Positions 17,254 to 28,125 are shown, counted from the stretch's first letter. The stretch: DNA of 64,000 bases from Nitrospira sp. (GCA_024760545.1 CP060501.1:2682036-2746035), one strand, 5' to 3'. Numbers and translations: made by a program. Notes: generated by a model from the letters alone, not told the origin.

Positions 17254-20025
17254 CTAACGCTTTGCGGATCGTGGTTCGACTCGGATTCTCGCATCCACAA
17301 TCCGGCAGCCTCGGCCTGGCGGTAAGGCGAAGATCGGATTCAAGTCGAGTTCGCTGATCTCCGGAATTTCTTCAACAAGACGAGACACCCGCAGCAACGT
17401 TTCTTCCAAGGCTTCAAGATCGGCCGGCGGATGTCCCCGATAGCCCATGAGCAAGCGATAGCCTTTGATGCCTCTCACCATTTCAGCGGCATCGCGGTCG
17501 GTCAGGGGAGTGATGCGGAACTGGACATCACCAAGAATCTCGACATGAGTTCCACCGAGGCCGAACGCAATCAAGGGACCGAATACAGGGTCGTCGGTGA
17601 CCCCAATCATCACCTGCACACCACTGGCCACCATCGATTGTACAAGCACCCCTTCCATGGCGCCGAGCTGGTTGGTCTCGGCGAGTCGCGTTCTGATCGA
17701 CTCGAACGCTTTGCGAACCGCATCTTCATCCCTGAGATTCACTTGTACGCCGCCGATTTCTGTTTTATGGACGATCTGATATGAAGCCAGTTTGACGGCG
17801 ACCGGATAGCCGGCTTGCTTTGCCAAGGCCGCCGCTTCGTCCGCTGTTCGAGCCACTCCGCCAGGTTGAATGGGCAGCCGCATCGCACACAGGACGTTTC
17901 GTGTTTCTTCGGTCGTCAACCAGCCGGCTCCGCGGCCTGAGAGCGCATCAGCACAGATCTTCCTTGCGCCAGAAAGATCCAGATCATCGAAGTCGGGAAC
18001 CATACCAGGCCGCTGTTGCCGCCATTCCCTGTAAGACGACGCTTTGCTGAGCACGAGTGCAGGAGTCTCCGGCAAGTGGTAGGTTGGGATACTCTCCATT
18101 TGGCAGCTAAACATGCGGTCCATGTCCCCTTCTGCCATCCAACCGATGTGCACGGGCTTGGCGTTCGCGCCTACTTTCCTCCCATTTTCGATTCCGGTCA
18201 GGATGCCACGGGCGATGTCGGCAGTGTCCGTCAAGGTCACAGATATGTAAAGAACGATCAGCGCATCGATGTCATCCGCCGAAAGAAGAGTTTCAATGGC
18301 CCTGGCGTACTGATCCGGTGTGGCAGAAGCAATCAAATCGACGGGATTGCTCAGGGCGGCGGCCCCCGGGAGAAATGATGCAAGAGTTGCCTTGGTCTGG
18401 GCGGACAGTTCCGGAACCACCAACGCACTTGCTTCGCAGGCGTCGGTACAGAGAACGGCCGGCCCTCCTGCGTTCGTGATAATTCCTACCCGCCGTCCCA
18501 GTGGGAGGGGTTGATCTGATAGACCAACGGCCAGGGCCAACATTTCGTCGAGCGATTCTGCGCGAATGACGCCCGCTTGACGAAACAAGGCGTCGACGGC
18601 CACATCGCTGGCTGCGAGTGCCGCCGTGTGAGAACTTGCCGCGCGCCGCCCCGATGGTGATCGCCCTGCTTTGACCGCAATGATCGGTTTGCGACGGCTC
18701 ACGCGCCGAGCGATGCGGGCGAATTTTCGGGGATTGCCGAGGGACTCTACGTAGAGGAGAATGACATTCGTGGATGGGTCTTCTTCCCAATATTGCAACA
18801 GATCATTGGTGGACACATCGGCCTTGTTCCCCACACTCACAAAGGACGAGATGCCCAAGTGAAACCGTCGTGCGCCGGCAAGGGTCGCAATCCCGATCGC
18901 GCCGCTTTGCGACGACATGGCAACATGGCCCCGAGGAGGAAACAGCGTGGTGAACGTGGCATTCAGTTGTATGTTGGGGGCTGTATTCAAGATTCCAAAA
19001 CAATTAGGCCCGATCATGCGCATGCCGTGCTGCCGGACCTTCTCGACTAGCTGCTGCTGAAGAGCCGCTCCAGCCGGTCCCATTTCTGCAAATCCAGCCG
19101 TAATAATCACGCAGGCCCTGATCCTCTTTGCTGCGCACTCGTCGATTACGGACAAAACAGAGTCTCGAGGGACTGCGATGATAGCCAGATCGATGGGCTC
19201 CGGGATGGCTCGCACTGTCGGATACGTCGGGATTCCCTTAATTTCGGTCGCCTTCGAGTTGACCGGGTAGACGGTCCCTTGAAACCGGCACGCCGTTACG
19301 GCGTCGAGCAGTCGATAGCCGATCTTCTTCGGATCCCTCGAGGCACCGATGATGGTGACGGACTGGGGCTGGAAAAAAGGCCGGAGTGAAGCTGTTGTGG
19401 CAAGCCGTTCTCGGACCTCGGCTCGAGTGACGGTCGCTTCCGTGGGGATCAACGACAACTCCACTTCCATGTCTTCGCCTTCGTACGCTTCATGAGCCGT
19501 AAACCCCGATTCTCGGAAGACTTCGCGCATGGCCAGATTGTCGGCGTGAGTGACAGCCCACAGGCAAGTGAAGCTGTGTTGGATGGCGACTAAGGCAAGT
19601 CGTTCCAGCAGCAGCGTCCCCAGCCCTTTCCCATGGAACCCGTCGTCCACAGCCATGGCAACTTCCGCCGTCTGTCGGTCTCTCGCCCAGTAGGAGCCAG
19701 CGGCGATAATACGGGGCGTGCCGTTCCACGCTCTCGTCACGATCAGCGTGAATTGCGAATGTGGATCGGAGGAATTACACAAGGCGGCGATACTGTCCGA
19801 AGATGGAAGGCTTTCTGAGAAAAATCTGTGTCGTCTCGACTCAGGGGACAGCCGATCGACGAATTGTTGCATCATCGTTGTATCCGACGGTTCAGCCGGC
19901 CGGATCGCGGCGGTCGACCCATCACGCATGATGAGCGAGCCGGATTCAGTGTGCTCGGTCTCCAGAGGTGGAATGTAAAGAGGACGAACCGATCTCATCA
20001 TTTGTGTATCTAAAGCGCCAGCCAT
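17254..20025 (-). CDS. GNAT - ADP-forming acyl-CoA synthetase fusion (Pat-like)
   Basis: 923 residues. The GNAT domain comes first (~25-190; EVAMAVDDGFHGKGLGTLLL is the acetyl-CoA loop), then a CoA-binding domain (VTIIGASRDPKKIGYRLL), ligase domains with the phospho-His motif SSHTAAL (His ~466), and a C-terminal ATP-grasp (YPVAVKLASYQIVHKTEIGG). The enterobacterial protein acetyltransferase Pat has the same modules but the GNAT at the C-terminus. It could acetylate proteins or make acyl-CoA with ADP release; the intact SSHTA motif argues that the synthetase part may be active. It overlaps the upstream thioredoxin/membrane gene by 16 bp and probably relies on translational coupling, as no SD is seen. 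Confidence 0.85.
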   Translation of the reverse strand: MAGALDTQMMRSVRPLYIPPLETEHTESGSLIMRDGSTAAIRPAEPSDTTMMQQFVDRLSPESRRHRFFSESLPSSDSIAALCNSSDPHSQFTLIVTRAWNGTPRIIAAGSYWARDRQTAEVAMAVDDGFHGKGLGTLLLERLALVAIQHSFTCLWAVTHADNLAMREVFRESGFTAHEAYEGEDMEVELSLIPTEATVTRAEVRERLATTASLRPFFQPQSVTIIGASRDPKKIGYRLLDAVTACRFQGTVYPVNSKATEIKGIPTYPTVRAIPEPIDLAIIAVPRDSVLSVIDECAAKRIRACVIITAGFAEMGPAGAALQQQLVEKVRQHGMRMIGPNCFGILNTAPNIQLNATFTTLFPPRGHVAMSSQSGAIGIATLAGARRFHLGISSFVSVGNKADVSTNDLLQYWEEDPSTNVILLYVESLGNPRKFARIARRVSRRKPIIAVKAGRSPSGRRAASSHTAALAASDVAVDALFRQAGVIRAESLDEMLALAVGLSDQPLPLGRRVGIITNAGGPAVLCTDACEASALVVPELSAQTKATLASFLPGAAALSNPVDLIASATPDQYARAIETLLSADDIDALIVLYISVTLTDTADIARGILTGIENGRKVGANAKPVHIGWMAEGDMDRMFSCQMESIPTYHLPETPALVLSKASSYREWRQQRPGMVPDFDDLDLSGARKICADALSGRGAGWLTTEETRNVLCAMRLPIQPGGVARTADEAAALAKQAGYPVAVKLASYQIVHKTEIGGVQVNLRDEDAVRKAFESIRTRLAETNQLGAMEGVLVQSMVASGVQVMIGVTDDPVFGPLIAFGLGGTHVEILGDVQFRITPLTDRDAAEMVRGIKGYRLLMGYRGHPPADLEALEETLLRVSRLVEEIPEISELDLNPIFALPPGRGCRIVDARIRVEPRSAKR

Positions 20026-21173
20026 TCAGGTTTCAATATCAAAAGGGTGCCCAGGCTTGCCATCACCGCTCCACCGGTCAGTTTCAACCACCGACCGGCC
20101 TGTTCCTGCAACTTTCTGCGACTCAACGTGACCACCGCAATCGTCACCATGACACTATCATCAAGAATGTAGGCTAGGTTATACAACCCGAGGTAACCAT
20201 AGTATTCCCAAGTCGGCAACTGATGCATCGTGAGGATCTGTGTATAGAGTGAAGGGAATCCGGCGGTACAGAGCAGCTCGACCATGTTAACGAGGGCGGC
20301 GAGCATGACGATTCCCACCATGGCTCCAGCGAGGTTCTCGGCTTGGAGTATCCCTCTGACCCTGGCGTAAAAGCCGGGCTTGGCGGATTCGGGAATACTC
20401 AGCGAGATTCCGCGATGGAGGGCAAAGAAGTCTTTGACATGAATCGCTCCCATGAACAAGGCCAGGCCTCCCAGCGCGATCTGAACGCCGTGCGAGAGAC
20501 CGATCAGAAGAAACATATTCAGCCAGGCCGCCATGAAGGCAAAATAGATCACGCCGCTGACGAGGACGAACGTTCCGGCCATGAGGGCCATTTTTCGCCG
20601 ATCTTGGAGGTTGACGAGTAACGACAACAGAAAAAGCAGGACCCACATTGCGCAGGGATTGAATCCGTCCAGCAACCCGATAGCGATGGTGAACAGCGGA
20701 AGGCCGAGGTTCTTCACTCGAAGCTCGCCGAACCACGCGGTCTTGATACCTTCGGCCACCACCGGTGCGGCCCCATCTTGTGTGCGGCGGTCAAGCCTGG
20801 CGCGGATCTCTGCTCCGGTCGTGTCGGCCGAGCGGAACCCGATCACCAGTTCCTTGTCAAGCAGAAAGGCAGGGACGGCGAAGTGGGCTATGCCCCGCTC
20901 AACGGCCAGTGACGCAAGCCGTTGCCGTGCTGCTGAGTCTTCTTCGATGTCGTAAACGACAATCCGAAGCAATGGTCGCTCGCGCCGCAGTTCGCCGAGG
21001 AAGACCTTCGCGGCTTCGCAGTGAGGACAGCCGGCACGAACAAAGACTTCGAGATCAGGGACCGGTTCATCGGCTGAGATCGGTACCCCGCTTCCTAGTA
21101 CGAACACGAGGAGGAAAAAGCAGCTGCCGACCGTGTTGAGGTACCGTCCTATGCCTTGTTGAGAATGGAACAC
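20010..21173 (-). CDS. Thioredoxin-fold/membrane electron-transfer fusion (CcdA/DsbD-like)
   Basis: 387 residues: signal peptide, an extracytoplasmic glutaredoxin-like domain with redox motif VRAGCPHCEAAKVF near residue 48 and FAVPAFLLDKELVIGF, then about six membrane segments from residue ~160, including a conserved NPCAMWVLLFLLSLLVN and a second Cys in MVELLCTAGFPSLY. Membrane Cys pairs of this kind carry electrons across the membrane in DsbD/CcdA. It may supply reductant to periplasmic disulfides, for instance during cytochrome c maturation; that is inference. Confidence 0.8.
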   Translation of the reverse strand: MFHSQQGIGRYLNTVGSCFFLLVFVLGSGVPISADEPVPDLEVFVRAGCPHCEAAKVFLGELRRERPLLRIVVYDIEEDSAARQRLASLAVERGIAHFAVPAFLLDKELVIGFRSADTTGAEIRARLDRRTQDGAAPVVAEGIKTAWFGELRVKNLGLPLFTIAIGLLDGFNPCAMWVLLFLLSLLVNLQDRRKMALMAGTFVLVSGVIYFAFMAAWLNMFLLIGLSHGVQIALGGLALFMGAIHVKDFFALHRGISLSIPESAKPGFYARVRGILQAENLAGAMVGIVMLAALVNMVELLCTAGFPSLYTQILTMHQLPTWEYYGYLGLYNLAYILDDSVMVTIAVVTLSRRKLQEQAGRWLKLTGGAVMASLGTLLILKPEWLAL

Positions 21174-21368
21174 AACGTCTCACTGTTTGACCACGTCAAA
21201 TGGATCCAAGCTTCTAAGATACGACGGCACATCCAAGGTCCGCGATCTGTCACTGTCCCGCGGAATCCGTGATGAACGAGACCTCGTTAGAAAGTGTGAT
21301 GAGCGTCTGCAATCGTTCCGACGAGAACGTGAAGAATAGTCTGAGTGAAGGTAAGGCAGGAGGAGTTC

Positions 21369-21626
21369 TCACACATGCTTGCCGGACAGCTGCTCCACAC
21401 AACCATTGAGTGTGCCATACTTCGGATAGTCAGCTTCCGCGATCTCCACACCAAAGGTTTTGTGGATCATGATGACGAAATTCAAGAAGTCCATCGAATC
21501 GATGTCCAGCTGATCACGGAGGCTGATATCCGGCTTCACAACGGACAGATCCGCCTCCGGCGCGATCTCGCTAAGCAGACGAAGGACTGTCTGTCTGATT
21601 TCGTCCGGCGTGAGCGGCTTGCTCAT
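21369..21626 (-). CDS. Acyl carrier protein
   Basis: 85 residues with the phosphopantetheine site [12 protein letters not shown] (Ser 44) and the usual four-helix length. Its ATG overlaps the E2 stop codon (ATGA at 21626-21623), so it is translated with the dehydrogenase complex. The divergence from a housekeeping AcpP (start [18 protein letters not shown]) and the operon setting suggest a specialised ACP. It is the last gene of the acs - E1alpha - E1beta - E2 unit. Confidence 0.9.
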   Translation of the reverse strand: MSKPLTPDEIRQTVLRLLSEIAPEADLSVVKPDISLRDQLDIDSMDFLNFVIMIHKTFGVEIAEADYPKYGTLNGCVEQLSGKHV

Positions 21627-22789
21627 AGCTGTCCGGGCTCCTGCAACAATCGATCGACGGCCGAAAGAAACACCCCTCCTCGGTGGCCATCGGTCACGCG
21701 ATGGTCTGCAGAGAGGCTTGCCGTTACCACTGGTCTCGAGACCACCTGCCCCTCGACAATCCACGGGCGTTCCACAGCTTTTCCGAAACCCACTAGGGCG
21801 ACCTGCGGTGGATAGATGACCCCGAACACCGTCTCTACTCCCTGCTCGCCGAGGCTCGTGACCGTGATCGTCGGATCGGAGAATTCCGAACTCCGTAAGG
21901 TGCCGGCACGGGCCCGTTTCACCAGGTCTTGAAACTGTGTCATCAACTCGCCAAGACTCAGCTTGTCAGTATGGTGAATGGCCGGCGCGACGAGGCCGCC
22001 TTGCCGCAGAGACACCGCCACACCCACATGGATGTCCGGGCTTTGAACGACCCCACCTTCTTTCCAAAGGGCGTTCAATTCCGGTACCTGCCGAAGCGCC
22101 AAGGCCACGGCCTTAATCAACAAGACACCATAGAGGAGGCGATCCGTCACCGGGCGTTTGAGGTTTTCTTCCTTGAGCCAGGTCATGGCTCGCCCCATGT
22201 CGATGATGGTGCTCAGATAATAATGGGGAATCTCTCGTTTCGATCGAGCCATGGCGGCGGCGATGGTCTCTCGCATCCGTGTCCGGCGGTCGATTGCTAC
22301 GGCAGGTGGTTCGTTTGGCGGCACTGCTGCGGCAGCGCGGACATCGTCGAGGGTGACGGCGCCACCAGGGCCGGTGCCTTTCAGGGCCGAAGGATCAACA
22401 CGAAGTTCTGCCGCGAGCTGTTTGGCAGCTGGTGAGATGCGCAATCGGCCTGACTCAGGCCGTGAGGGGATGACCCCTTCACGTACTGAGGAACGCGGTG
22501 ACTCCTTCACGGGCTTGGCGTCGGCCTTCGCTTCTACCGGACCCCCTGGTTTCCCTTCTTCGCGAATGATGGCCATGACCGTGCCGACAGGAACCTTTTC
22601 GCCGGGCTCTGTGATGAGCGCTTGAATGATGCCGGTATAGAACGACTCGATTTCGATAGCGGACTTTTCTGTATCCACTTCGGCAATGATCTCGCCTTTG
22701 GTCACCCGGTCGCCGACCTTCTTCTTCCATTCGACCAACGTGCCCTCGGTCATGTCTGAGCCCAACGTCGGCATCACAAAGTCAGCCAT
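21623..22789 (-). CDS. pdhC: 2-oxo acid dehydrogenase E2 (dihydrolipoamide acyltransferase)
   Basis: 388 residues: lipoyl domain (lipoyl Lys 42 in [13 protein letters not shown]), linker, peripheral-subunit-binding domain ([20 protein letters not shown]), and the catalytic acyltransferase core ending with [13 protein letters not shown] (active-site HRxxxDG). It transfers the acyl group from E1 to CoA. Only one lipoyl domain is present. No E3 (lipoamide dehydrogenase) is encoded nearby, so E3 must come from elsewhere. It begins 52 bp after E1beta and overlaps the ACP. Confidence 0.92.
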   Translation of the reverse strand: MADFVMPTLGSDMTEGTLVEWKKKVGDRVTKGEIIAEVDTEKSAIEIESFYTGIIQALITEPGEKVPVGTVMAIIREEGKPGGPVEAKADAKPVKESPRSSVREGVIPSRPESGRLRISPAAKQLAAELRVDPSALKGTGPGGAVTLDDVRAAAAVPPNEPPAVAIDRRTRMRETIAAAMARSKREIPHYYLSTIIDMGRAMTWLKEENLKRPVTDRLLYGVLLIKAVALALRQVPELNALWKEGGVVQSPDIHVGVAVSLRQGGLVAPAIHHTDKLSLGELMTQFQDLVKRARAGTLRSSEFSDPTITVTSLGEQGVETVFGVIYPPQVALVGFGKAVERPWIVEGQVVSRPVVTASLSADHRVTDGHRGGVFLSAVDRLLQEPGQL

Positions 22790-22841
22790 GGTTAGGACCT
22801 ATGACGAGCGACGAGAGGCGAAAAAGAGAAATGTACATACG

Positions 22842-23825
22842 TCACCCTATGAGATTACGCACAGCGCTGACAATGTTCTCTGGCTGTGGCAGCGCCGCGT
22901 CTTCCAAATGTTTCGGATAAGGGATCGGGACTTCGGCGCTGCACACGCGAATCACGGGGCCATCAAGATCATAGAAGCCTCCCTCCATGATCTGTGCGCT
23001 GATCTCTGCGGCGAAACTCCCCGTGCGCCACCCTTCGTCGATGACGACGGCTCGATGGGTCTTCTTGATGGAAGCGAGCATCGTCCCCTGGTCGAGAGGC
23101 CGCAGCACACGGAGATCGATGACCTCTGCCTCGATGCCTACTCCGGCAAGCGTCTCGGCTGCCTGCAGCGCCTTCCACAGCGAGCCGCCGAACGTGATCA
23201 GGCTCACGTCCTTTCCTTGCCGGCGCACAGCCGCCCTCGAAATGTCGACAGGCAGCGCGCCTTCGTCGAGCTCTCCTTCCATGGGGTACAGATAGGCATG
23301 TTCAAAAATGAAGACCGGGTCCGGTTCCTTCAAGGCCGTCAGCAACATGCCTCTTGCGTCGGTCACGGTCGCGGGAGTGAGGACCGTGATGCCGGGGATG
23401 TGGGCATACCAGCCTTCCAGACTATGGGAATGCTGGGCGGCCACTTGGCGGCCGGCTCCGGTGGCCATGCGCACCACGAGCGGAATACTGAACTGTCCCC
23501 CAGACATGTGACGAATCGTAGCGGCATTGTTCACGATCTGATCAAGGGCCAGGAGGCTGAAGTTCACCGTCATCACTTCCACAATCGGCCTCATGCCCCC
23601 GAGGGCGGCTCCGATGCCGGCACCGACGAAGGTGGATTCTGAGAGCGGTGTATCGCGGATACGCTCCGGCCCAAATTCTTCCAGGAACCCTTTGCTGCAG
23701 GCATAGGTACCGCCGTACTTGCCGACGTCTTCGCCCATGAGAAACACGCGCGGGTCGATCTGTAACGCCTCACGGAGTCCGGCTCGAACGGCTTCTCTGT
23801 ACGTCATCTTGATCATGTCAGTCAT
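22842..23825 (-). CDS. pdhB: 2-oxo acid dehydrogenase E1 beta subunit
   Basis: 327 residues. Signatures of the transketolase-like beta chain are clear: [35 protein letters not shown], the central [13 protein letters not shown] and the C-terminal [19 protein letters not shown]. It forms the E1 heterotetramer with the upstream alpha subunit. The ATG at 23825 overlaps the alpha stop codon (ATGA); nearby ATGs at 23816 and 23807 are alternatives. The PYPKHLE end fits pyruvate or acetoin dehydrogenases. Confidence 0.92.
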   Translation of the reverse strand: MTDMIKMTYREAVRAGLREALQIDPRVFLMGEDVGKYGGTYACSKGFLEEFGPERIRDTPLSESTFVGAGIGAALGGMRPIVEVMTVNFSLLALDQIVNNAATIRHMSGGQFSIPLVVRMATGAGRQVAAQHSHSLEGWYAHIPGITVLTPATVTDARGMLLTALKEPDPVFIFEHAYLYPMEGELDEGALPVDISRAAVRRQGKDVSLITFGGSLWKALQAAETLAGVGIEAEVIDLRVLRPLDQGTMLASIKKTHRAVVIDEGWRTGSFAAEISAQIMEGGFYDLDGPVIRVCSAEVPIPYPKHLEDAALPQPENIVSAVRNLIG

Positions 23826-24853
23826 ATTGGCCGTCGGCCTTCAGCGAACGGCTGTTGGTCCTTGCGCCGACCGCTGGAGCTGCTCGCGGGCGAATACACG
23901 TCTTTAGCGAGATCCTCGACCGGTTCCCACTCTCCGGCCTCTGCAAACGCCACTGCGTCGGTGATTTCAGCCGCGACGGCCGATTCGATCCTCTCGATAT
24001 CGACATTGTGCAGCAACCCCTTCGCGCGCAGGTGTTGCTCGAATGACGCGATAGGATCCCGCTGTTTCCATTGGGCGACTTCATCCTTGGTGCGATACAG
24101 TTCCGCGTCATACATGGAGTGGGCACGGAATCGATAGGTCCGATATTCGATCAGGTAGGGGCCGTGGCCTTGGCGTACGAAATCCGTGGCATGTTTGGTG
24201 GCCGATTCCACTGCAAGCACATCCATGCCGTCCACCGCCTGGGCCGGGATTGCATAGGCGTCGGCCTTCTTGGCGATGTCGGTTTGAGCTTGATGTCGTA
24301 CCAATGCGGTGCCCATTGCGTACAGGTTGTTTTCGCACAGGAAGAGGACTGGGAGCTTCCAGAGGGCCGCAAGGTTCAGGGACTCATGGAACTCGCCTTC
24401 CGCTACAGCGCCATCGCCGAAGATGCAGGCCGTTACCAGTGGACGGTTTTGCATCTTGTCGGCCAGCGCCAGCCCAACGGCGACAGGCAACCCGCCTGCA
24501 ACAATCGCGAGGCCACCGTAGAATCGCCGTGCTGCGTCGAAAAAATGCATAGACCCACCGCGTCCCCTCGCACAGCCATTCGCTTTTCCGTAGAGTTCCG
24601 CCATCAGTGGTCCCATCGGAGTGCCGCGTATCAACGCGTGGCCGTGCTCGCGATAGGTGCCGACGATCGCATCGTCAGGAGTGAAGACCGGCATGGCGCC
24701 CGCGGCCACCCCTTCCTCTCCTATATAGAGGTGAAGAAAGCCACGGATCTTACCGAGGCTGTACAGCTCCGCCGTCTTCTCCTCGAATCGGCGAATACGG
24801 AGCATGTGCCGAAGTAGTTCCAGGCCATGGTCTCGGTCTATCGACGGCGTCAT
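23822..24853 (-). CDS. pdhA: 2-oxo acid dehydrogenase E1 alpha subunit
   Basis: 343 residues with the thiamine diphosphate motif [20 protein letters not shown], the substrate-channel segment [13 protein letters not shown] and the phosphorylation-loop region [15 protein letters not shown]. It decarboxylates a 2-oxo acid, most likely pyruvate. Its ATG overlaps the stop codon of the acetyl-CoA synthetase-like gene (ATGA at 24853-24850), so synthetase and dehydrogenase, two routes to acetyl-CoA, are co-translated. Acetoin dehydrogenase is an alternative identity. Confidence 0.92.
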   Translation of the reverse strand: MTPSIDRDHGLELLRHMLRIRRFEEKTAELYSLGKIRGFLHLYIGEEGVAAGAMPVFTPDDAIVGTYREHGHALIRGTPMGPLMAELYGKANGCARGRGGSMHFFDAARRFYGGLAIVAGGLPVAVGLALADKMQNRPLVTACIFGDGAVAEGEFHESLNLAALWKLPVLFLCENNLYAMGTALVRHQAQTDIAKKADAYAIPAQAVDGMDVLAVESATKHATDFVRQGHGPYLIEYRTYRFRAHSMYDAELYRTKDEVAQWKQRDPIASFEQHLRAKGLLHNVDIERIESAVAAEITDAVAFAEAGEWEPVEDLAKDVYSPASSSSGRRKDQQPFAEGRRPI

Positions 24854-26613
24854 GAACCGGCCTCCAACGTCGACGTATCGCCTTCCGGGAGTCCCAACTC
24901 GCGGGCTTTGAGCAATCGCCGCATGATCTTGCCGCTACGCGTCTTAGGCAGTGTCGGCAAGAAGGTAACTTCTTTGGGAGCCACAACGGCACCGAGACGG
25001 GCACGCGCGAAGCCGAGCAGTTCGCGACGCAGCTCTTCACTGGGCTCGTAGCCATCCTTCAGCGACACGAAGGCTTTGACGACTTCCATCGCTACCGGAT
25101 CCGGTTTGCCGATCACACCGACCTCCGCCACGGCCTTGTGTTCGATCAACACGCTTTCCACTTCGAACGGTCCGATGAGGTGGCCGGAGGTCTTGATCAC
25201 ATCGTCCGCGCGGCCGACAAACCAGAAATAACCGTCCCCATCACGTTTCGCGAGATCTCCGGTGAGGTACCAGCCTCCCGCGAAACATTTCTTATACCGC
25301 TCCGGTTCGTTCCAGTACCCACGGAACATAGACGGCCAGCCAGGTCTCAATGCCAGTTCTCCCTGGGCGTTAGGATCCTCCACGATCTCCACCCCGCTGT
25401 CGGTTCGTCGGATGATCGCCGCATCGATACCGGGAAGGGGGCGACCCATCGAACCAGGACGGATGTCCATCGCGGCGTAGTTGGCGATCATGATGCCGCC
25501 GGTTTCAGTCTGCCACCAGTTGTCGTGAAATGGGTGGCCGAACGCCTCTCGTCCCCACGCGACCGCTTCGGGGTTGAGGGGCTCGCCCACGCTAGCGAGG
25601 AAACGAAGTCGGCGGAGGTCGTACTTGCGGACCAACTCCTTGCCGCCCTTCATCATCATACGAATCGCCGTCGGGGCCGTGTACCAGATCGAGACCTGCT
25701 GATCCTGCAGGATGCCATACCAGCGTTGGGCATCGAACTCCGCTTCGTCTACGATGCTGGTGATGCCGTTCGTCAGCGGCGCGATGATGCCGTACGACGT
25801 TCCGGTGACCCAACCGGGATCCGCCGTGCACCAGAACACATCATCCTGGTGAAAATCCAGGGCGTATTTGCCGGTCATATGGTGAGCGACCACGGCCTGA
25901 TGCACGTGAATCGCGCCCTTCGGTGTGCCGGTCGTGCCGCTCGTAAAGTGGAGCAGGGCGATATCTTCCGGGTCCGTGGGCTCGATCGGGAATTCGGGAC
26001 TTGCTTGCTGCATGAGGACGCTCAAGTCATGCGTGCCGCTGATGGCAGTCGGTTGACGATCTTCTCCGATGAGCACGATATGCTCGAGACTGGGTACGGC
26101 CGCACGGATTGCGGCAACCTTCCGTTGATAAAGCGTGTTGGTGGTTACCAGCACCTTCGCCCCGCCGATGGTGAGCCGTGACCGGATCGGTTCAGGACCG
26201 AATGCAGAAAACAGGGGGCAGAACACGCTCCGGTTCTTAAAGGTTCCGAGTGCGGCAATGTAGAGTTCAGGAATCCTGCCCGCCAGTACGAACACGCGGT
26301 CACCCGTGTTCACACCTAATTGCCGGAGGACGTTGGCGAAGCGATTCGTCAGCTCATACAGTCGTCGGTAGGAGTAGTCGTCAACGGCTCCGTTCTTCCC
26401 CAACCATCGGATGGCCAGGTGGGAGCCACGAATTCCAGTGGCATGGCGATCAACCGCTTCATGCGCGATATTGAGTCCTTGCCTACGAGGAAGCCCATCC
26501 AAGTCCTGCCTGGCCTGTTCCCAGGAGAAATGCGAACGGACGGCTTCGTAGTCTTGGAGATTCGGAATCGTGCCCGACTCTCCGCAGGACTTGATGATCG
26601 TCGGCCAAGCCAC
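24850..26613 (-). CDS. Acetyl-CoA synthetase-like AMP-forming ligase
   Basis: 587 residues from a GTG at 26613. Core motifs: [20 protein letters not shown] (P-loop), [31 protein letters not shown] and [15 protein letters not shown] (catalytic Lys). Together these fit the acetyl/propionyl-CoA synthetase group, making acyl-CoA from a free acid with ATP. An ATG 25 codons upstream (26688) is possible, but GGAGGAT sits 6-7 bases before the GTG, which decides for it. It heads the dehydrogenase operon and may recover acetate. Acyl group specificity is not certain. Confidence 0.87.
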   Translation of the reverse strand: MAWPTIIKSCGESGTIPNLQDYEAVRSHFSWEQARQDLDGLPRRQGLNIAHEAVDRHATGIRGSHLAIRWLGKNGAVDDYSYRRLYELTNRFANVLRQLGVNTGDRVFVLAGRIPELYIAALGTFKNRSVFCPLFSAFGPEPIRSRLTIGGAKVLVTTNTLYQRKVAAIRAAVPSLEHIVLIGEDRQPTAISGTHDLSVLMQQASPEFPIEPTDPEDIALLHFTSGTTGTPKGAIHVHQAVVAHHMTGKYALDFHQDDVFWCTADPGWVTGTSYGIIAPLTNGITSIVDEAEFDAQRWYGILQDQQVSIWYTAPTAIRMMMKGGKELVRKYDLRRLRFLASVGEPLNPEAVAWGREAFGHPFHDNWWQTETGGIMIANYAAMDIRPGSMGRPLPGIDAAIIRRTDSGVEIVEDPNAQGELALRPGWPSMFRGYWNEPERYKKCFAGGWYLTGDLAKRDGDGYFWFVGRADDVIKTSGHLIGPFEVESVLIEHKAVAEVGVIGKPDPVAMEVVKAFVSLKDGYEPSEELRRELLGFARARLGAVVAPKEVTFLPTLPKTRSGKIMRRLLKARELGLPEGDTSTLEAGS

Positions 26614-26876
26614 TGATAGATCCTCCGAGCAAGGAAGTGCAAGGTAGAGACCACTGAGCATTGAGCAGGGAATAGGAAATCCGCTCATGAATCGAAGGGT
26701 CCGAATCGAAAAACGGCACGCGAATTAGATCATGTGTGGGACAGAAGTCATCAGGCATGTGCGGGTAAGGGTGGAGAATTGCGCCAATACAAGGGACACT
26801 CCTCTCATCTCGCGGGGTGCAGGGGTGAAGCTGCGATGAAACCTGTGGGGTTGTATGGTGGCAGACACCCCTCGTG

Positions 26877-27233
26877 TTAGCTGCTGATATCGGGCGGTGA
26901 TACGGATCGGATGTAGGACAGCACATCCAGCATTTGTTGATCCGTCAGTTTGCCGCGAAAACTGTGCATCGGGCTGAACAAGACGCCGTTTGAAATCGCC
27001 ACGAGTAATTCCCAATCGGTTTTGGCGCGAGTGATGTGCGACCGGAGATTGGCCGGCCTGACGATGAGGTCTTGGCTGTCCGGCCCACTCCCATCTAGTT
27101 GAGCACCGTGGCAACGGAGGCACTGCTGTTCATACACCGCGTGGCCGGCTTTTGAATCCCCTCGGATCACTTGAGCAAAAACGGCGGTGGTCACGGCGGA
27201 CATGAGTATTATCGCGAGGGTCAGCGTTTTCAT
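26877..27233 (-). CDS. Small periplasmic monohaem cytochrome c
   Basis: 118 residues from the ATG at 27233, which follows AAAGGATCGAAG; the ATG at 27248 has no SD. Signal peptide ends VFA-QVIR; haem motif CLRCHGAQLDGSGPD at residue 37; tail KTDWELLVAISNGVLFSPMH like the cytochrome at 13.8 kb. It lies 11 bp after the Usp gene, at the end of the stress operon that begins with hsp20. This makes it a cytochrome controlled with stress genes rather than with the main cytochrome run. Confidence 0.88.
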   Translation of the reverse strand: MKTLTLAIILMSAVTTAVFAQVIRGDSKAGHAVYEQQCLRCHGAQLDGSGPDSQDLIVRPANLRSHITRAKTDWELLVAISNGVLFSPMHSFRGKLTDQQMLDVLSYIRSVSPPDISS

Positions 27234-27244
27234 CTTCGATCCTT

Positions 27245-28102
27245 TCATCGTAGAACCAGTACTGGACACGTCACGTGATGAACAACGGCGTGGGAGACGC
27301 TCCCCAGGAGGAAGCGGGAGAGGCCCTTGCGTCCATGGGAAGTCACGACCACGAGATCCATGGCCTTCGCCTCCTGTTCGATCGTCGCTGCAGGATCCCC
27401 GGTGGCGACTTTTGTATGAACCGTAACGTGGGGGTTCAAGAGCTTGGCGGCGGTCGATTTGACGAGTTCGTCCGCATAGCGCTCCAAGCCCTCCCACCAT
27501 GGCCTCGTTCCCAGCGCGTCATAGGGGTCGTCCACTCCGATCGGAACGACGGCATGGAATACGCAGAGTTCTGCAGGATCGACGAAGGGATGCTGCGTTA
27601 ACCATTTCACCATTCGATCGGCGTCCTCTCGGCTCTCAATCGCAATGAGGACCCGCTGCACCTTGCGCGCAGCGCCTCTTACGATCAACGTCGGGTGGAA
27701 GCCGTGCATGAGCACTCGATGGGACACGCTTCCGAGGATCACCTCCGAAAGGCGGCTTCGCCCGCGCGCACCGACAACGATCAGATCGGCTGAGAGGTTC
27801 TTAGCACTGTCAAGAATGAGTTGAGCGGGACTTCCGATTTCATTGATCTTCCGGACCGATTCGACCTTGGTCGGTATCGTGGCGGCAGCGCGCTCCAGCA
27901 CCTGGCGTCCCGCATCGACCATGGCGCTGCGAAAGCCATCATACCCTTGCACGTTGCCCGCTTCTGCCACGACGGGATGTTCCAAGATCCCCAAGTCAAC
28001 GCCATGGACCAGCGTGACATCCGTTGGATGATAGAGGTGGAACGTCTGCGTAACAGCGGCAAAAGCCCGATCCGACCAATCAACCCCGATGACGACTCTC
28101 AC
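27245..28102 (-). CDS. Tandem universal stress protein
   Basis: 285 residues from a GTG start, with two Usp domains. Each shows the ATP-type loop: VVGARGRSRLSEVILGSVSH in the first and VVTSHGRKGLSRFLLGSVSH in the second (G-x2-G-x9-G-S). Such proteins bind ATP and support survival under starvation or low oxygen. GAGG lies 7 bp before the start. The Usp is flanked at short distance by NTF2-like and cytochrome genes on the same strand. A second tandem Usp lies at 55.1 kb. Confidence 0.9.
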   Translation of the reverse strand: MRVVIGVDWSDRAFAAVTQTFHLYHPTDVTLVHGVDLGILEHPVVAEAGNVQGYDGFRSAMVDAGRQVLERAAATIPTKVESVRKINEIGSPAQLILDSAKNLSADLIVVGARGRSRLSEVILGSVSHRVLMHGFHPTLIVRGAARKVQRVLIAIESREDADRMVKWLTQHPFVDPAELCVFHAVVPIGVDDPYDALGTRPWWEGLERYADELVKSTAAKLLNPHVTVHTKVATGDPAATIEQEAKAMDLVVVTSHGRKGLSRFLLGSVSHAVVHHVTCPVLVLR

Positions 28103-28125
28103 GTAAAGCCTCGTTCAGGCGACGG

